Below the pieces are notes generated by a model. That model was not told the origin of the DNA. It saw only the letters and a program-made list of their open reading frames with translations, and did not search any database. The position numbers and the translations under genes were made by a program. Source: Henricia sp. BOLD:AAB3569 (Eukaryota > Echinodermata > Asteroidea > Spinulosida > Echinasteridae). Taken from it: DNA of 64,000 nucleotides. Positions 45,168 through 57,098 of this stretch are shown one piece after another; position 1 is the stretch's first letter; each line of letters opens with the position of its first letter. The stretch covers positions 2,046,001 through 2,110,000 of the forward strand of contig JBBELK010000096.1 of the NCBI GenBank assembly GCA_037783545.1, given 5' to 3'.

Positions 45168-45442
45168 ACCTCTCTTTTGCCACGTCACGAATCACGTGAT
45201 AAAACAAATCAGCCATTTTGGTTGGCAGAGCGACCGTGTAAACAAAACTTCGCGCGCAATTTATTACTATGCTAGTCGACACATTACGCCGCGGTTTTTG
45301 TCTCGTTTTTGTCCGCACAGAAAATAATTTTGTCCACTTTCCGGAACCGAAAACGTATCCTGATCAACGTGAGGCCTGAAATGCTGGACAATGCTGGATC
45401 CGTGTCGTCACTGGGCGGCATAAACATCGTCTATCGACCAAC
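45168..45442 (+). promoter_or_regulatory. CpG-rich, promoter-like segment
   Basis: Contains gtcacgaatcacgtgat, gccattttggttggcagagc and aaaacttcgcgcgcaat upstream of the ATG at 45443. The composition resembles animal CpG-type promoters; no TATA box is evident. Confidence 0.3.
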
Positions 45443-45510
45443 ATGACCAAGACAAAGTCCAAGCACAGCCATCAGAATACCTATCGCATCTGCAGCGGCA
45501 TGACTGACAG
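45443..45510 (+). CDS. Possible small gene, exon 1
   Basis: ATG with A at -3 opens MTKTKSKHSHQNTYRICSGM and ends in GAC AG before a donor gttcga. The two-base overhang joins the C at 45873 to give serine, keeping the frame of exon 2. Basic, unknown family. Confidence 0.35.
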
Positions 45511-45872
45511 GTTCGATCGTTGTTTTATTTGTTTTGTATGGGCTATTAAACGTTAATGCTAGCATTGCTACTTTTTCCAATGGCAATGAACATGATGAAG
45601 GCGACGTCCAACCTGGGCTAGCCTAGACCTAGCCTAGGGCTAGGGATGTAGTATGCGGTACATGACATGCATGATGACCTGTCCTGGTTGCCTGGGCTAG
45701 GTCTCGGCCTGCCCTCCTTGCATTATAGGCAATTTCATTTAAATTTCAATTTGCTTAATCACAGGGATTTATTTCATGTTAAAGTGCTTATGCAACCCGT
45801 TTTAATGCACAAAACGAGGCAAATTTTAATTGTGTTTTCCCTAGCATAGTTTTTCTGTATTTTTCTCAACAG

Positions 45873-45951
45873 CTTGCCTTTGTCGCCTTCCCAAAAGAGG
45901 ATCAAAAAAGATGAGAAACAAGAGGACATGAAAAACGGTGACCATCGATGA
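45873..45951 (+). CDS. Possible small gene, exon 2 (terminal)
   Basis: Acceptor ttttctcaacag; joined frame reads LPLSPSQKRIKKDEKQEDM and stops at TGA 45949-45951. Two AATAAA signals follow at 45999-46010. With exon 1 the product would be 48 residues, lysine-rich, with no domain I recognise. Splice phase, ATG context and polyadenylation signals agree, but with so short a protein, chance is not excluded; more exons could lie in the 362-bp intron or upstream. Confidence 0.38.
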
Positions 45952-45998
45952 ATTTATTTTAAAATGGGCCTGGCTATAGTGTGTTCTCAGAGAACTGG

Positions 45999-46010
45999 AA
46001 TAAAAATAAA
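45999..46010 (+). terminator. Tandem polyadenylation signals AATAAA
   Basis: Two adjoining AATAAA hexamers about 50 bp after the TGA at 45951. Confidence 0.4.
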
Positions 46011-46333
46011 ACAAACATTTGCCTATTTAGGCCTACTGGCAAGAGACTGGTTCACGTGCAAGATTTTACATGTACAGTGTACTTACACTGTAGAACTAGA
46101 ATGCAAGTGCCTGTGTGATAACTTAAAGGTCATTAAATAAAAATAGATGTCTCACCAATCTGGAAGACAAACACGGCAGATAGAGTTTAGTCACCTGTGA
46201 CAGCGTGAAGCCGGCCTCTATGTATGCAGACATACTACCACCAAGTTTGCCAGTTTGTAATAGGTAGCTGGTGCGAATGCGGGGTAATTTCATTATTTCA
46301 TGCAAGGGGCAAATACATGTAGATTAATTTTAA

Positions 46334-46469
46334 AGGCAGGCCAGGGGCTTGTCAGCAATGCGCGCGCCAAATTCGTGCCACGAAATATGCTGCTTCATGT
46401 AGCAAAGCCTAGGAGCTGCGTATTTCGTGGCACGAATTTGGTGCGCGCATTGCTGACGAGCCTGTGCCT
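46334..46469. mobile_element. 136-bp TTAA hairpin MITE
   Basis: TTAA on both sides; AGGCAGGCCAGGGGCTTGTC at the left, then cagcaatgcgcgcgccaaat and gtgccacgaaata; right arm almost fully complementary. Nested inside the 44420-50663 element. Confidence 0.85.
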
Positions 46470-47150
46470 TTAAAGAGGTGCATGCACCGGTAAATTGACC
46501 AACATTCTAATAAATTCAAAAGGATAATTTCAGAATATCTTGTTTGTGTCACCCTTGTAAGTGATAGCGTCAGTATGATTCAGTGCGTATAGATGAACCA
46601 CAATAATAAGAGGACTGTTAATACAACATTCTCCTTAAAACAAGGACACATTTAGGTCACAATTCCTTGTTCTTATAATTGTTTTCTTTGCCGACAATAC
46701 TGTCAAGGTTCTGGTTATAACAAGGTATGCAAATTCTCAAAAATCCCTTATTAAAATGAGATTAAACTATTACAATGCCAGTAAATTGTAATCAAATTCC
46801 TATCTGTTATTGTGTGCTACACCAGTCCTCCTGCATATGCAGCATGTGACAGAGGGTGCTCCAATTGTGTCTCAAACATCCAAGAGATTTTAAAAGAATT
46901 TTAAAGAAATGTTTCCTGCTAGTACAGCACCACGAATTTCAGCCCAGGTCCTGTACAGACGAGCACAAACATGAACAAAATTGGCATGCCTCTGACTACA
47001 CGAAATAAATCCTACAATAACAATTTAACTCTGGCGTCCGAGATTCGTTTATTCTTTACATGTATAGTCATCATGCTAGGGATAATTAATAATTATTTTT
47101 CTGTTGAAAAAAAAAGACTTAAGTAAAATGTATGTGCCTGCACCGATGTT

Positions 47151-47306
47151 CAGTGAAACCTACTATTAGGGCCACCCTGATAAACAGGCCACCTGCATAT
47201 AGTGCCCACATGTGTATAATGCTTTAAAAACTTTTATAAAGAGGCCACCTCTTTATAGTGGCCAGTTTTTTATTTACGGTCCCGAGGGTATAAACAAGTT
47301 TCACTG
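47151..47306. mobile_element. CAGTGAAAC MITE, relative of 39473-39618
   Basis: Begins CAGTGAAACCTACTATTAG and ends with the complement of CAGTGAAACTTGTTTATAC; internal ggccacc and tatagtggcc words are shared with the other copy. Confidence 0.7.
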
Positions 47307-47319
47307 TACCACAGTGAGC

Positions 47320-48900
47320 TGTAATAATTAAGGAATAACTCAACTTCAGTGATAATTGTATTACGTCACATGTCTTTTCTATCACTGAATAAAGCACCGA
47401 GACCCTCAATATCAATGACAATTTGAATTTTTTCAATTGGTTTAATTCCCGGAAAAATCATTCCATACATGGACGGAAATAATTGGAAAGTTGATCATGG
47501 CTTCAGACGGTCCTTGTGTGCAAAACACGAGACAGGCTTTCCTCATTCAAATTTTTGTTTTTTCTTCTATCAAATCTGCATCCAGTCATTTTAAAGAAAC
47601 AAAATTCTGATCAACTTCCCAACTCTTACTAAGAAAAGTCCGTAAATTCATCTTTGCTGCATATGGCCCAATTCCGTACACGGTTAGAATACTTTGAAGA
47701 ACTGTCCACCGTCTCTCATGATTCTGATTAGCTACTGCTCTGATCTATGGAAGTCCAACGACAAACTTTTACGGTACCACTGGTTGGAGCACACATCAAT
47801 ATGTAGGCCCACCGCCGCCACATGCTGCAGCTGCTGAAGGAACTATAGCCTCGGTCTGGTCCGCAAGTGATGATGTCAGCATACATGAAAATGTAAAAGT
47901 GCAAGCTGGATTTAATATAAAAACAAAAGAAAGAGCAAAATTTCAAGATTTTACTTAAAAACTGTTCCCGGCATACATGTACTAGGCTTTGCACATGGAG
48001 TTCCAGGCAGTGGCTGGGTGTGGAATTTGTTTACAAGACAATCTTCTGTCAAATGTTGCCCTGACCAATCCAAGAACAGCTAGGCGAAATTGGAAGAGCA
48101 GTGTTTTCCACTATAGCTGATTTGTCCTGACGTGCTGCCCAGACAATCATCATTAGTGATGTCATTAGTGATGTCATTAGCACGCAGAAAAAACCGGAGA
48201 AAAATACCCTTCCACGCTATTGATTCCAATAAGGGATTTTAGCATTCTGCTGCCATCTTGAAAAAAAATCAGTAGAGGGGAACAAAATCGCTGGCAGCCA
48301 ATGATTAGCGCTATCGTAAATGACGTCAGTCGATGAGGTACATGTATCTGCAATTAGCGCTTTTCCCGGGGTGGCCCTATTTTGCCCAGTAGCGTATGTG
48401 CCTTTGTTCCAAAATGGACGCTGGTCTGTTTAGCAATTTTCACTGTTGCAGGGATAGTTTTGTTTCAAGTGCAAATTAGGGAATAAAAGTGACGGATTAC
48501 CCTCATAAAATTGAACAGAATTGAAAAGATGAGACTTCAATGAGTATTTTGGTTGTTGTCCTGAGAAGCTGAGAGAGTTGTGGGTATTTTTAAATGATTT
48601 TTGAAAATGGGGCATTTAGCATTGGTTCCTATGGGAGCCCTATTTACTTGTGTGCAACCATAGAGTGCCTCGGCCGGCAGCATGCAGTTTCAGGCGGGCG
48701 TGACAAAAAACACAATTTTCTTGAAAACGCAACATTTGGGACGGAAATGTCAATTGAAAAGGTATTTTATAATCGTCCAAGATATCAATTCCAATTATTA
48801 TTTTTCTTAAATACCGAAAAAAGTATGCCTTCTCAACCCTAATACCTTTTTGTACCATACAAATGTTGCTTGCGAAGATTCCCGCGATGGATATCACATG
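47320..48900. other. Spacer of the 6.2-kb element, no gene recognised
   Basis: No supported exon. A short direct repeat tagtgatgtcat is present near 48152-48180. Confidence 0.3.
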
Positions 48901-48925
48901 ACTAGATTGGTTCCCGATCCCTATA

Positions 48926-49469
48926 GATTGGATCGCTGTGTGGAATATGTGGACGGGAATTACGCCCTCTGTCTTTTTCACTTGGTAAGGTCTTCGCGGC
49001 CCCCGGAGTACGTCTTTCCCGGCTTTGTCTGTACTGTACGCGCGCGCGGTATATTGTTTATGCGGGCGGTATCGACTATGCGGGCGGTAACGTCAACGAG
49101 TGCGGTATCGTCTACGCGTGCGGTATCGTCTACGCGTGTGGCATTGTCCACTACGCGGACGGTATCGTCAACGCGTGCGGGAACGTCTATGCGGGCGGTA
49201 TCGTCTACGCGTGCGGTATCGTCTACGCGTGTGGCATTGTCCACTACGCGGGCGGTATCGTCAACGCGTGCGGGAACGTCTATGCGGGCGGTATCGTCTA
49301 CGCGGGCCGCAACGTACGTCTACGCGGGCCGCAACGTACGTCTACGCAACGTACGTCTACGCAACGTACGTCTACGCGGGCCGCAACGTCTTCGCGGGCC
49401 GCAACGTATACGCGTGCGGTATCGTCTACGCGTGCGGTAACGTCTTTTTTGCCCCGATGGCCGCCCATA
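48926..49469 (+). repeat. Right inverted arm: 18-bp CpG-rich minisatellite
   Basis: Reverse complement of 44575-45027 but about 90 bp longer: the block gtctacgcgtgcggtatc / ggcattgtccactacgcg / gggaacgtctatgcggg is duplicated. Its inner edge carries gtggaatatgtggacggg and a ctagattggttcccg copy. Confidence 0.9.
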
Positions 49470-50640
49470 GTATGGCAGGCTAGGCCTGCAGGAATATGTT
49501 CATGTACGTAGACTAGACGTACATATACGTACGTACGGACGTGTACATGACTTTTTGTACTATGTAGGCCTACATGTTGAAAAGTCAGATAAAGTGGCGT
49601 AAAACATTGTGAATATTTTTTTTTCGAAATCAGTATCGATTAAAATATCACATAAAATGGTCACAGAAAGTGACGGCAGGGTCCTGGTTGGCCTTGGGAG
49701 GTGCATAATTTATAACGGCTTTGCATAACACAATCCACAAACTACTCAATGCAAATCTGTTTCTTCTTCGCTTTCATTTCATTTTGTCGTGATTATTTTG
49801 GTGAAGGGGTGGGGTGGTTCCTTGGACATGACTTGGAAGCAGCCTCACGCAAATATCTCAATGTCTCAAGTTTGTTTACATATGGCGACTACCCACGTGC
49901 TCATGGCCCAATTTCATGGCGCTGTTTTATAGCACAAATATTTGGTTAGCACATAATTTGTTTGCCTTATTTTGCAAAAATGAGTTGTCAGCCAAAATCG
50001 TATTTGGTGTGTATTGACTGGTATTCTGAATACCAGTCAATACACATCAAATACGATTTTGGCTGCCATCCTACCATTTCGGTTTTAAAAAACCACAGTC
50101 GCACTAAGTGCCCCATTCATTCGATTTCACAAAGCACTAGTTTGTCCAGGTATTTTTTACCACAACGTCAAAACGGAAAAGTTCAGCAACCTTGGGGTGA
50201 CGTGATTCACAAAGTTGATAAAATTCCCCAAACGTTGATATAAAAAGCATGCCTATTGGACAATAAATTCTAACGACCATTTTTGCTTGAAAAAAATATA
50301 TCTAATCAGTGTACACACTTTTTTACATGTACTATAGTACAGTAGTGAAAAGCTACATGCACAGTACACAAAAATATGTATGCAGAGCTTTTGTCAATGT
50401 GTAACGAGCGCGCGCGCGTCTAGTCTGGCATATATCCGGAAATAAATAATCCGCACCGCCCACATAGACTTGTTCTAGTCTCACGTGTCATAATCAGCAG
50501 CGCAACATTTGCACGCACAACAGGTTTTCATAGAGTCCGTATAAGCCCAACAGTCGTACACTGGGGTAAAGTTTAATACGCAAGCAAAGTCGCAGTGCGC
50601 ATGCGCTAAGGCTCAAATTCGGTCCGAATTTCAAAACGCG
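49470..50640. other. No gene recognised; contains a 77-bp palindrome
   Basis: At 49989-50065 agccaaaatcgtatttg...gactggtattc meets its reverse complement with a single mismatch and almost no loop. The rest is AT-rich with a CpG patch near 50400-50600. Confidence 0.6.
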
Positions 50641-51135
50641 GTAAAGCTGACTACACTGTCCCTTTAAGAGAGAAATTTATTTCATTAGGACACAGGCTAG
50701 TTTGCGCAAGTTGAATCCGTTGGAATTTTGTCGCACCGAAGCTTAAAAAGTCATCATTCATATGTCTCATTAAATATTGTGATTCGTATATACGACACTC
50801 TCTGCTTCAAAAATCACCCCTCCTGATCACAAATTCTCAGTAATGGATTGTGGCCTGTGATCATAGGGGGCAGCATCATTTTCTTCAATATGTTCTCTGA
50901 TTCCTGAAAAACTTGAAAATCAGAAAATCTCTTTTTTAACAGGTTTATTGAACATTTTGACGAACACAACTATGCTAGTATGAATCTTAAATGCAATGCT
51001 AATATGCAAAAAAACCAAAACCGATGTGTATTTCACATCAGGCGCCATTACGTGGTTTTGATATTTGGGGAACATTCCTCATTTTGCCATGGCAGGTCAC
51101 ATTTGTCCAACACCTGGGCGAGAGATACTGGGTCT

Positions 51136-51550
51136 GTCCACAGTAATGGGGTACATTTCTGTAACATTCAAAATCTTAGGTCCCAGTTCACTTCAAATGT
51201 CTTAATTTTATCTTTAAATTATTAAGCTAAACTGAGCAAATAACTTTTTTCACCAAGGAGTAAGAAAAATAGTCCAACATATGTTTGTGAAAACCCTGTG
51301 CACAAATTGTCCTATTACGCATGTAACAAAGACGGACAAAAAAATTACAAAATTGTCTGCCCACGTTACATACGTAATAGGAAAATTTGTACACAAGCTT
51401 TTCAAAAATGTATGTTGTGGCAGCAATTTCTTACCTTTTGGGGCAAAAGTTATCTCCTGAGAAGAAAACAAGGACATTTCTTTAATTCTGAGATAAACAT
51501 CTGAAAGGAATTATTGACTTATTTTTCAAATGTACCCCATTACTGTGGAA
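51136..51550. mobile_element. Fold-back MITE (TCCACAGTAATGGGGTACAT ends)
   Basis: Left tccacagtaatggggtacat, right its complement; inner arms cacaaattgtcctattacgc and its complement at 51360-51395. 415 bp. Confidence 0.8.
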
Positions 51551-52969
51551 ATTTTCCCAACACAACACACATGATATTTTGTGTCAATTAGGCACAAAAT
51601 GTTTTATGTAGGGAGTTTTATATTAATGACAAGAATGTGGGGTCATGGTGTCCCCTGTTACATAGTAAACAATTTTTTTAAAATATAATTCAAATTAGCA
51701 TATGTTCTCATTAATGATTTACATGTACATACTTCAAAAAGGCAGGCTGTTAAAATTCAAAATGACATTTATTTTTATTTATTTATTTCTTATTATTTAC
51801 CCTGGGTAATCCATTCAGTGAGAAAATCTCACTGATCTCCCATGGATCCCAGCTTACATAAAAATAGATATAAATTTAAAAAAAAAATAAAATAAAAAGT
51901 ACAGGATACAATACAATACGTATACAAAACATCACTACGTGACACACAAGTACAGTAAATCACTACCTAGGTTGTTTAAGCTTTTGAACAAATAAATTTA
52001 CACTTGCTTGACGAGGAAATTTCATATGTTGTGGCAAGTTGTTCCAAGCCTGGGCACCCCTGAAGTTAAAGGTCCTAATTCTTCCACTTTCTGTTTTAGG
52101 GTGTGAAAGAACAACATTTAGTCTGGGAGCCCAGACCGATTTGTTTATCATCACGAGTACAAAAGGTCTGAGGCGTGGAATCAATAGGTGGGGCAAGTGT
52201 GACCTCCGAATGGCATTTCTTAAGTTGCAGATCCTGTACCTAAGGGAGGGGGAGGCCCCCTTTTGACCCCAAAATCACTTTTATTAATATTTTCGAGTAC
52301 ATCGATCAAACCTTCACCAAACTATCCTCTGGTGAACCCTAATTAATGATCGGCATTTCTTAAGTTGCAAATCCTGTACTTAGTATGCTTAAGAAAGCCC
52401 TTAGTTAGCAGTAATTAGCGATTTAATTATCATATCGAGTACATCAACCAAACCAACGGTAATAAATTCTCTGGGGTTTCCTGAGTAATGAATGACCTTT
52501 CTTAAGTGTCAAATCCTGTACCAAATCCTCTTAAGAAGAGGTCAAAGGTCATTCATTAGCAGTACACAAAACAGCCGTCGGCAAAAAGCCCATTTGTTTT
52601 GAACGGCTAGCGCTATGAGCAAACGGCTGTTTTGTGTTTCATCCGCGGTTTAATCTCCGCTCTTTTTATGCGGACTTAGGCGAAGTTATCTGGCACTGGG
52701 GTGGTTGAAATAATTATGCAGAGTACACTGGCCAAAGAAAGACGTTCTTAGTTCAGCTTCTGTGGCGATTTCACTCGAGAGAATGTCAGTACCAGGTGAT
52801 ATGTATTTTTTAACGCAACCAGCCAAAGGAAAGATTCCGTCTCCGCTATGGGTTCCGTAGACACATCGCTTTGATGAATTTACCAGAATTTGTTTAGTGC
52901 ACGTGTAATCAAATTCAAAATTGACAATTCAATATTTGTCACCGTCAAAAGCCGCGGATTACGATATGG

Positions 52970-53168
52970 AATGTCGAAGTGTGAGGTGTTGCCACGGTAA
53001 TTGGCTCCAAACATCATGGCTGTCAGATAAAACACCATTCAAAAGCACAGGGAAACGGTTCAGTGATTACGTCGGGTAAGGGCAAAAACAACCTTACAAC
53101 GGTTCAGTCATATTTATACCATTGCCTAACAATAGAGTGACGTACATGTATTTACTTCGCTAGCCCAA
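52970..53168. mobile_element. M1-family MITE, rearranged
   Basis: gtcgaagtgtgaggtgttgc, ttggctccaaacatcatgg and aaagcacagggaaacggttc identify it; the right half is duplicated and disturbed. Confidence 0.65.
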
Positions 53169-53169
53169 A

Positions 53170-54500
53170 TACATCGCAAAGGCGACTTTATCACAGGTCA
53201 GCAAACAACGGCTAAAGCTGCATTTTTCTTCCTTTTTTGCCAAAAACGTTGTATTAGAGCTAAGCTAATTCCCCTGTGAAACGGTCTTAGATGCCCACCG
53301 TGCATCCTCAGTCGTTCCGATGTCCGCTTATGCTTTTATGGTAACACTCCTCATGCGAAATCTGTAGTGTTCCGGAACATGTGCACACCAGGACATCCAA
53401 GACATGGTGGCTTATGTCAGAGTTAGCATGCACTTTTTTCTGCATTCCATTATATTTAAAATGGGCACCCGTCAATTCGTGACAGTATGGATTATTTTTG
53501 TTAAATCTCTGTGCGGGTTTATGCATTTTCTGAAACTTTACATACGCACTTTGTTCACCATAGTCTAAAGTATATTATATGCATTAGAAACAAGTTTAGC
53601 ATGTCTCCATGCACCGTGCAAGTCATAACATATTAAAATACATGCTGTACGTCCTTTATTAATGAATAAAATGTTTAGTTATTTCAGAGAATTCCTACTG
53701 AAGACGTTCAAAGCTAATGGTAACAAACACGACATCATAAATAGTTATTACTGTAAGTACTTTTTGGTATCTGATAAAAGTGCGATTTTACATTTGCATA
53801 GATGGGATACTTTAAAAAGCCATACTGATCATGACCATAACATGTATTGAGTTACAATGGCCCTTTATAATTCTATAATGACATCAGTCTGATTTATTCG
53901 ATAGGTCATTCATCATTCAGGACACCATTTAACTCGTTTTGGTTTGATTGTCGATAGTAAGACAGTTGTCATTTTAATAAGAATTTCATTTAATTATGGA
54001 ATTATTGGGGACTGGGGAGTCTCGGGATATCAAACGACAGAGCTAGGGGGGAAAGCACGTATGTAAACAAAATGGTGATGTCATTATGTTAATATGTTTC
54101 ATGGTCCATTAATTTGGGATTAAAAATCCTGTGTTCACGTCTGGAAAGCCAAAAGGAAGGGAAAACCGTACTTGCACCAACCCGACCGCCGCATGAAGAG
54201 TGATGACGTTCTGCTGTGTGATGGGTCATTTTTTTAAAGCTATGGACCCGGCCACCTTTGTTACGTCAGTTGTCAGGGTAATTGGGTCTAAACAGAACTA
54301 AAGTAATATCGCGCGTCATTGTTTGTTGCCAAGGTTACTGGTTAGGTCAACACTTTAAAAAACCTGGACTTCTTCCCTGGGCTAACCTAATGGCTGAATT
54401 TACATGGAATTTTTCCCAGTAGATTTTACGAGCGTCGCCTTCAGGGTAAAGGTCGGGGGAAAATATACCCAGCACGATGTGACAAAGGGATTGCCCCTCG
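53170..54500. other. No gene recognised
   Basis: Interior of the 4.4-kb element. A partial M1 copy lies near 54258-54345. No exon support. Confidence 0.3.
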
Positions 54501-54509
54501 TCCTCCTAA

Positions 54510-54606
54510 AGACCGTATCGAATAGCCGAATTTCGTGGGGCAGTTTCTTTGTTCCCTGAGGACATGCCTGGTTGCCCCACGAAATGGCGGCTATTCGATA
54601 CGGTCT
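54510..54606. repeat. 97-bp hairpin MITE
   Basis: agaccgtatcgaatagccga and ttcgtggggca pair with the complement at 54573-54606, with a 2-base gap. Confidence 0.85.
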
Positions 54607-54779
54607 ATCTCAACATGGAAGAAGGAACATTGTCTCTTCCTCCATGATCTCAACACGCTCTTTCCTTTTGTAAACGCGGCAACCCCATCCCATAAAACCT
54701 GAAAGGAGTTCTTTAAATTCCTTGAATATTTGAGAGACAATAGGGGAATTCACAATGGTGGGGGTTGGGGGGAGGGGGT

Positions 54780-54802
54780 GGGGGGGGGGGGGGGGGGGGG
54801 GG
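54780..54802 (+). repeat. G-run of 23 within a G-rich tract
   Basis: 54758-54802 is almost pure G in groups; a strong G-quadruplex candidate on the plus strand. The run length may be uncertain because of sequencing. Confidence 0.85.
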
Positions 54803-54877
54803 TGTATACACTTTGCATAATGAAGGGTGGATTCACACTGTCAGGGAAAAACATCAACGCGAAGTGGCTTGAGCACT

Positions 54878-55043
54878 GCAGCCGATTTCACGAAACTTAC
54901 GTAGTTGCGTAAACCCACTTGCGCAAAATCTTGTTGCGTAAGTTGCGCAACATTCTTCTGAAGATAACGCACAAGCTATATGGGGCTTGCGCCATTTGCC
55001 AAAAGTTGCGCAAGCTGCGCAGTGTTTAGTGAAATCAACTGCA
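54878..55043. mobile_element. Hairpin MITE, relative of 12001-12123
   Basis: Begins gcagccgatttcacgaaact and ends with the near-complement agtgaaatcaactgca; ttgcgcaa and ttgcgtaa words inside. Confidence 0.75.
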
Positions 55044-55049
55044 GGTCAT

Positions 55050-55860
55050 TATCTTTAGGAGGTGTCAGAACCAAGGCTCGAATTTTGGTCACGGCAAAGG
55101 AGTTTTCTTGCCACGAAAGTCACATTTATGGATTGTTTTGTTTTCGTCGGTTTTTGATGTCCTCAAAGTAACGACGGAGTGCTCGACAAAGCACTTCGCG
55201 TTCACGTTCGCGATTTACGTGCATCTATATATAAGGCCTCCCTATTAGCCTTTTCGCGCGTAAATGCGACGCGCGTCGCTTTGACAAAAAGCGTCCTGGT
55301 TGTCATGGGTGGGGCGATTTGGAGTGAAACAACGCGTTGAAAACCATATGTTTCGCGTCACGAACACGTCAAGAGTTTGTTTAGCCATGCAGAACATGCG
55401 TCAAAAACGCTACCGAAAAAAGGATAAATTTGGCTTTTCGTTAATCAATAATGCACATGGACTTGAAATTTACCATGCGTCGCCTGACATACTACGCGTA
55501 CCGTGGGGATTCCGTTCCATACCCAGTGTGGACTACCCAAAATACTATTTTCCCCAAAATACTCTATCCATGGGAATACAAAAAATCCAATCTCCAATTT
55601 GGATGTGGTAGCAAACACGTTTTTGGTGTAATCATTGTTCATGGAACCAGATAATAATTGTTTTTTGGACGACATACGGATTGAGAACGCGAAATTTAAG
55701 AATGGTAACGAAAACAATTAGCACCACGCCACCACCACATGTGGCTACTGGCTGGGTGTAATATCTGGACAATAACTTTAGAATTTAGGAACTATACGTC
55801 CCATGAAAGCAACGTGTCTATAAATCCGTGGCGGAAATTTGTTTTGACTGCTGGCGTTGT
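55050..55860. other. No gene recognised
   Basis: Interior of the 4.4-kb element; CpG-rich around 55180-55330, otherwise featureless. Confidence 0.3.
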
Positions 55861-56738
55861 ACATAGTCTCACCTGGTACTGACATTTTCTCGATTGAATT
55901 CACTGCATAAGTTGAACTAAGAACGTTTTTCTTTGGCCAGTTTACTCTACATAATTATTTCAACCACCCCAGTGCCAGATAACATCGCCTAAGTCCGCAT
56001 AAAACGAGCGGAGATTAAACACAAAACAGCCGTTTGCTCATAGCGCTAGACGTTCAAAACGAATGGGTTTTTTGCCGACGGCTGTTGTGTGTACTGCTAA
56101 TGAATGACCTTTGACCTCTTCTTAAGGGGATTTGGTACAGGATTTGACACTTAAGAAAGGTTATTCATTACTCAGGAAACCCCAGAGAATTTATTACCGT
56201 TGGTTTGGTTGATGTACTCGAAATGATAATTAAATCGCTAATTACTGCTAATTAAGGGCTTTCTTAAGCATACTAAGTACAGGATTTGCAACTTAAAAAA
56301 TGCCGATCATTAATTAGGGTTCACCAGAGGATAGTTTGGTGAAGGTTTGATCGATGTACTCGAAAATATTAATAAAAGTGATTTTGGGGTCAAAAGGGGG
56401 CCTCCCCCCTCCCTTAGGTACAGGATCTGCAACTTAAGAAATGCCATTCGGAGGTCACACTTGCCCCACCTATTGATTCCACGCCTCAGACCTTTTGTAC
56501 TCGTGATGATGAACAAATCGGTCTGGGCTCCCAGACTAATTGCCATCAGTACTATTCCTAGTTTTATGACAATGTAGTTCACTAACTAAAACAAAAACAT
56601 TGCTAAGATATCTTGGAACACTGCCAGTTAAACACTTAAATACCATGGTGTTAATATGAATATCTCTCCTTGCCTGAAGAGTTGTCCAACCTAGTTCGCT
56701 ACGTACAGCTGATGCTGATGTTCTAGGTGGGACCTTAA

Positions 56739-57098
56739 AGGAGTGTGACCAGATCACTTTGTTTTACCCATAACTCCCCGGGACTTACCTTATGGGTCAT
56801 GATATTTTTATATCATAACATCCGTTATATTTTTCTGATTACGAAACTGAAACTCCCGCGCTTCTACGCCGCATATTTCCGAGGATATCGTCGAAAATCC
56901 ACCGATTATTTGTAAACTAATTTTCCAGTATCAACGTTTATCCACTGAAAGTCGACTCGATAGTTTTGTTCAATTTTTTTACTGGAAATCGCGAATGTTT
57001 TCGGGTTTTTGGGACATGGGAGGTGTGTATGGGAGTTACTTGATAATATTGGTAAGTTACATCGAAAACTATTTTCCAGAAACTCTGGTCATGCTCCT
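56739..57098. mobile_element. TTAA MITE (AGGAGTGTGACCAGA ends), inserted in the LINE
   Basis: 360 bp, TTAA at 56735-56738 and 57099-57102. Inverted, closely similar copy of 31754-32112. Removing it and one TTAA joins the LINE frame (RTIL to KVPPRT) without shift, which proves the insertion boundaries. Confidence 0.9.

Larger units (their letters stand above)
44420..50663. mobile_element. 6.2-kb TTAA-flanked element with inverted minisatellite arms
   Basis: Left end AGGGACAGTGTCGTCAG, right end complementary to AGGGACAGTGTAGTCAG; TTAA at 44416-44419 and 50664-50667. Inside are two inverted arms of 18-bp minisatellite (44575-45027 and 48926-49469) around a 3.9-kb spacer with MITEs and a possible two-exon gene. 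No transposase frame was found. TTAA fits piggyBac or Sola3, but the short termini do not decide. Confidence 0.65.
52121..56536. mobile_element. 4.4-kb TA-flanked element with ~700-bp inverted arms
   Basis: Ends GTCTGGGAGCCCAGACCGAT and its complement, TA on both sides. Left arm 52121 to about 52810 and right arm about 55860-56536 match over aagttgcagatcctgtacc, gaggtcaaaggtcattcatt and caaacggctgttttgtgt. The host LINE supplies the boundaries on both sides. The 3-kb interior has MITEs, a poly-G tract and no transposase. Confidence 0.82.

Noticed and set aside
44416..49483. Open frames of 78-196 residues rich in arginine, tyrosine and threonine on both strands
   Set aside because: They come from the 18-bp minisatellite arms, which are open in several frames at once. 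Low complexity and mirror-image copies argue against a protein.
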